In this document: in pieces, positions 5,003 to 6,238 of the stretch
How positions within the stretch are numbered: position 1 is the first letter of the stretch
Layout of the letters: each line of letters begins with the position of its first letter
Origin: Clostridiales bacterium
GTDB taxonomy: Bacteria > Bacillota > Clostridia > Christensenellales > CAG-138
Direction: 5' to 3'
DNA: 6,238 bases
Assembly (NCBI GenBank): GCA_003486785.1
Contig: DNFZ01000091.1
Location: 1 to 6,238 of the forward strand
The notes under the pieces: generated by a model
What the model was told of the DNA's origin: nothing
Databases searched by the model: none
What the model saw: only the letters and a program-made list of their open reading frames with translations
Position numbers and translations under genes: made by a program

Positions 5003-6238
5003 AACGCTCCCTCCTCGGCAAGCTTCAGCGCCTTAACCACAGCGGCGGCTTTGTTCAAACACTCCTGATATTCGTTCTCCGGCACAGAATCCGCAACAAT
5101 GCCCGCGCCGCTGCGTACGAACACCTTGCCGTTTTTCTTGTAAGCGATGCGGATTGCGATGCAGGTGTCGAGGTTGCCCGTGAAGCCCAAATACCCGATT
5201 GCGCCGCCGTAGATGCCGCGCTTGTTATTCTCCAGGTCGTTGATGAGCTGGCAAGCGCGAAGCTTTGGCGCGCCGGAGAGCGTTCCAGCCGGGAGAATTG
5301 CGTCGACGGCGTCCAGCGCGGTCTTTCCCTCGGCGATGTCCCCGCGTACGGTTGAGCCGATATGCATCACATGCGAAAACCGCTCGATCGAAAGATACTG
5401 CTCGACACGCACGCTGCCGAAACGGCTGATTTTACCAATGTCATTGCGTCCAAGATCGACGAGCATGTTGTGTTCGGCGAGCTCCTTCGGGTCGGCAAGC
5501 AGCTCGCGTTCAAGCGCCAGATCCTCCTCTTCGGTCTTGCCGCGCGGACGCGTTCCAGCGAGCGGATACGTGTAGAGCACGCCGTCCTCCAGCCGCACCA
5601 GCGTCTCAGGCGAAGCGCCCGCAACCTCCATGTCGCTGCTGCTGAAGTAGAACATATATGGGGACGGGTTCACCGTTCTGAGGACGCGGTAGGTGTTGAG
5701 CAGGCTGCCCGCATAGTCCGCCTCATGACGGTTTGAGAGCACGATCTGAAAGATATCGCCTTCATGGATGTGGTGCTTCGCCCGCTCGACCATCGCGCAA
5801 TACGCTTCGCGATCAAATAAAGTCCGTAAGTCGGACTGAAGCCGTCCGGGGTCCTCTGCCGCCGGTTTTCCGTTGCGAATCAGCGCCGCCATCTGCTCTA
5901 GTTCCAGTATCGCGCGGTTATACTCCGTCTCTACATTCTTGAGCGAGATATTGATGATCAGAATCATCTTCTGGCGGAAGTTATCAAAGGCGATCACCTT
6001 GTCAAACAACATGAGATCCACGTCATGAAAGCCCTCGGTGTCCTCCGCGTCGAGGTGCAGCGTCGGCTCGGCATACTTGAGATAATCATAAGAAAAATAG
6101 CCGACCAAGCCGCCCGTAAACGGCGGAAGCCCATGAATCCTCGGGCTAACGTGCTCGTCAATGATTTGCTGGATATATTTCCCCGGATCGTTGGTCTCGA
6201 ACGCAAGCGAGCCAACCTTCATCCGCCCGTTTAGGCAG
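4999..6238 (-). CDS. trpE: Anthranilate synthase component I, 5' partial
   Basis: Makes anthranilate from chorismate with ammonia from TrpG. The frame stays open to the window edge, so the start lies outside. The ATG at 6222 is probably internal: codons before it read CLNGR in frame, and only about 412 residues are present against roughly 490-500 in the family. The missing part would include the N-terminal tryptophan-binding LLES region. Counting from Met 6222, visible motifs are GGLVGYFSYD (37-46), GDIFQIVLS (155-163), NPSPYMF (185-191, part of the feedback site), ASPE (203-206), PLAGTRPRG (220-228), AEHNMLVDLGRNDIG (249-263), FSHVMHI (282-288), AGTLSGAPK (312-320), GGAIGY (339-344) and PENEYQECLNKA (381-392), which carries metal-binding glutamates. 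The AGT motif has Ala where PabB usually has Lys (KGT), so this is TrpE and not PabB. The stop overlaps the trpG start as ATGA. Confidence 0.95.
   Translation of the reverse strand, partial: CLNGRMKVGSLAFETNDPGKYIQQIIDEHVSPRIHGLPPFTGGLVGYFSYDYLKYAEPTLHLDAEDTEGFHDVDLMLFDKVIAFDNFRQKMILIINISLKNVETEYNRAILELEQMAALIRNGKPAAEDPGRLQSDLRTLFDREAYCAMVERAKHHIHEGDIFQIVLSNRHEADYAGSLLNTYRVLRTVNPSPYMFYFSSSDMEVAGASPETLVRLEDGVLYTYPLAGTRPRGKTEEEDLALERELLADPKELAEHNMLVDLGRNDIGKISRFGSVRVEQYLSIERFSHVMHIGSTVRGDIAEGKTALDAVDAILPAGTLSGAPKLRACQLINDLENNKRGIYGGAIGYLGFTGNLDTCIAIRIAYKKNGKVFVRSGAGIVADSVPENEYQECLNKAAAVVKALKLAEEGAL
5007..5015 (-). promoter_or_regulatory. Ribosome binding site of trpG
   Basis: AGGAGGGAG on the minus strand, in the last codons of trpE, is a near-ideal Shine-Dalgarno sequence. 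AGGAGG ends 7 bases before the ATG at 5002. It supports coupled but independent initiation, needed to match TrpE and TrpG amounts. Confidence 0.7.

Larger units (their letters stand above)
28..6238 (-). other. trpEGDC(FB)A operon
   Basis: All genes share one strand and are packed with no gap over 5 bases: E/G, G/D and C/F overlap by 4 bases (ATGA), D/C is separated by 5 bases, F/B is fused, and B/A overlaps by 8 bases. There is no room for an internal terminator between genes, so a single polycistronic transcript is likely. The promoter and regulatory leader would be upstream of trpE, beyond the right edge. The 27 bases left of trpA contain no hairpin followed by a T-run that I can see. Confidence 0.9.

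Noticed and set aside
6220..6222. This ATG as the true start of trpE.
   Set aside because: The frame is open upstream to the window edge (CLNGR), the protein would be about 90 residues short and lack the N-terminal feedback region, and no Shine-Dalgarno sequence is visible in the 16 bases available.
4999..6238. That the trpE-like gene might be pabB (aminodeoxychorismate synthase).
   Set aside because: It has the AGTRPRG form of the motif in place of the PabB KGT form, keeps NPSPYMF, and sits at the head of a complete trp gene set.
1..6238. Search for CRISPR repeats, tRNAs, insertion sequences or phage and defence genes.
   Set aside because: Almost every base is within the six trp coding regions. 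I saw no direct repeat arrays, inverted terminal repeats, or other gene families.

Overview
The window holds a tryptophan biosynthesis operon, read entirely from the minus strand. In transcription order it is trpE (5' end cut by the window edge), trpG, trpD, trpC, a fused trpF-trpB, and trpA. These encode every step from chorismate to L-tryptophan. There is no RNA gene, mobile element, CRISPR array or other accessory system. I see no wholly new system here. The notable feature is the in-frame trpF-trpB fusion, whose junction still carries an intact ribosome binding site and the trpB start codon.

The gene order E-G-D-C-F-B-A, separate trpE/trpG and trpG/trpD genes, strong purine-rich Shine-Dalgarno sequences and the protein wording suggest a Bacillota (Clostridia-type) bacterium. 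Base composition, judged by eye from a few lines, is in the mid to high fifties percent G+C, so this is not a low-GC Clostridium. The taxonomic call is inference only.

Layout, from the right edge leftward in the direction of transcription: trpE (6238 to 4999, N-terminal part missing) overlaps trpG (5002 to 4421) by 4 bases. trpG overlaps trpD (4424 to 3402) by 4 bases. Five bases separate trpD from trpC (3396 to 2602). trpC overlaps trpFB (2605 to 794) by 4 bases. trpFB overlaps trpA (801 to 28) by 8 bases. Only 27 bases remain after trpA and they show no terminator. The promoter and any leader control (attenuator, T-box or TRAP site) would lie upstream of trpE, outside the window.

How the genes work together: TrpE and TrpG form anthranilate synthase. 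TrpD adds phosphoribosyl to anthranilate, TrpF isomerises the product, and TrpC closes the indole ring to give indole-3-glycerol phosphate. TrpA and TrpB, as an alpha-beta complex, turn that into tryptophan. Because TrpC acts between TrpF and TrpB, the fusion joins two non-consecutive steps. That fits loss of a stop codon between neighbouring genes better than selection for direct channelling.
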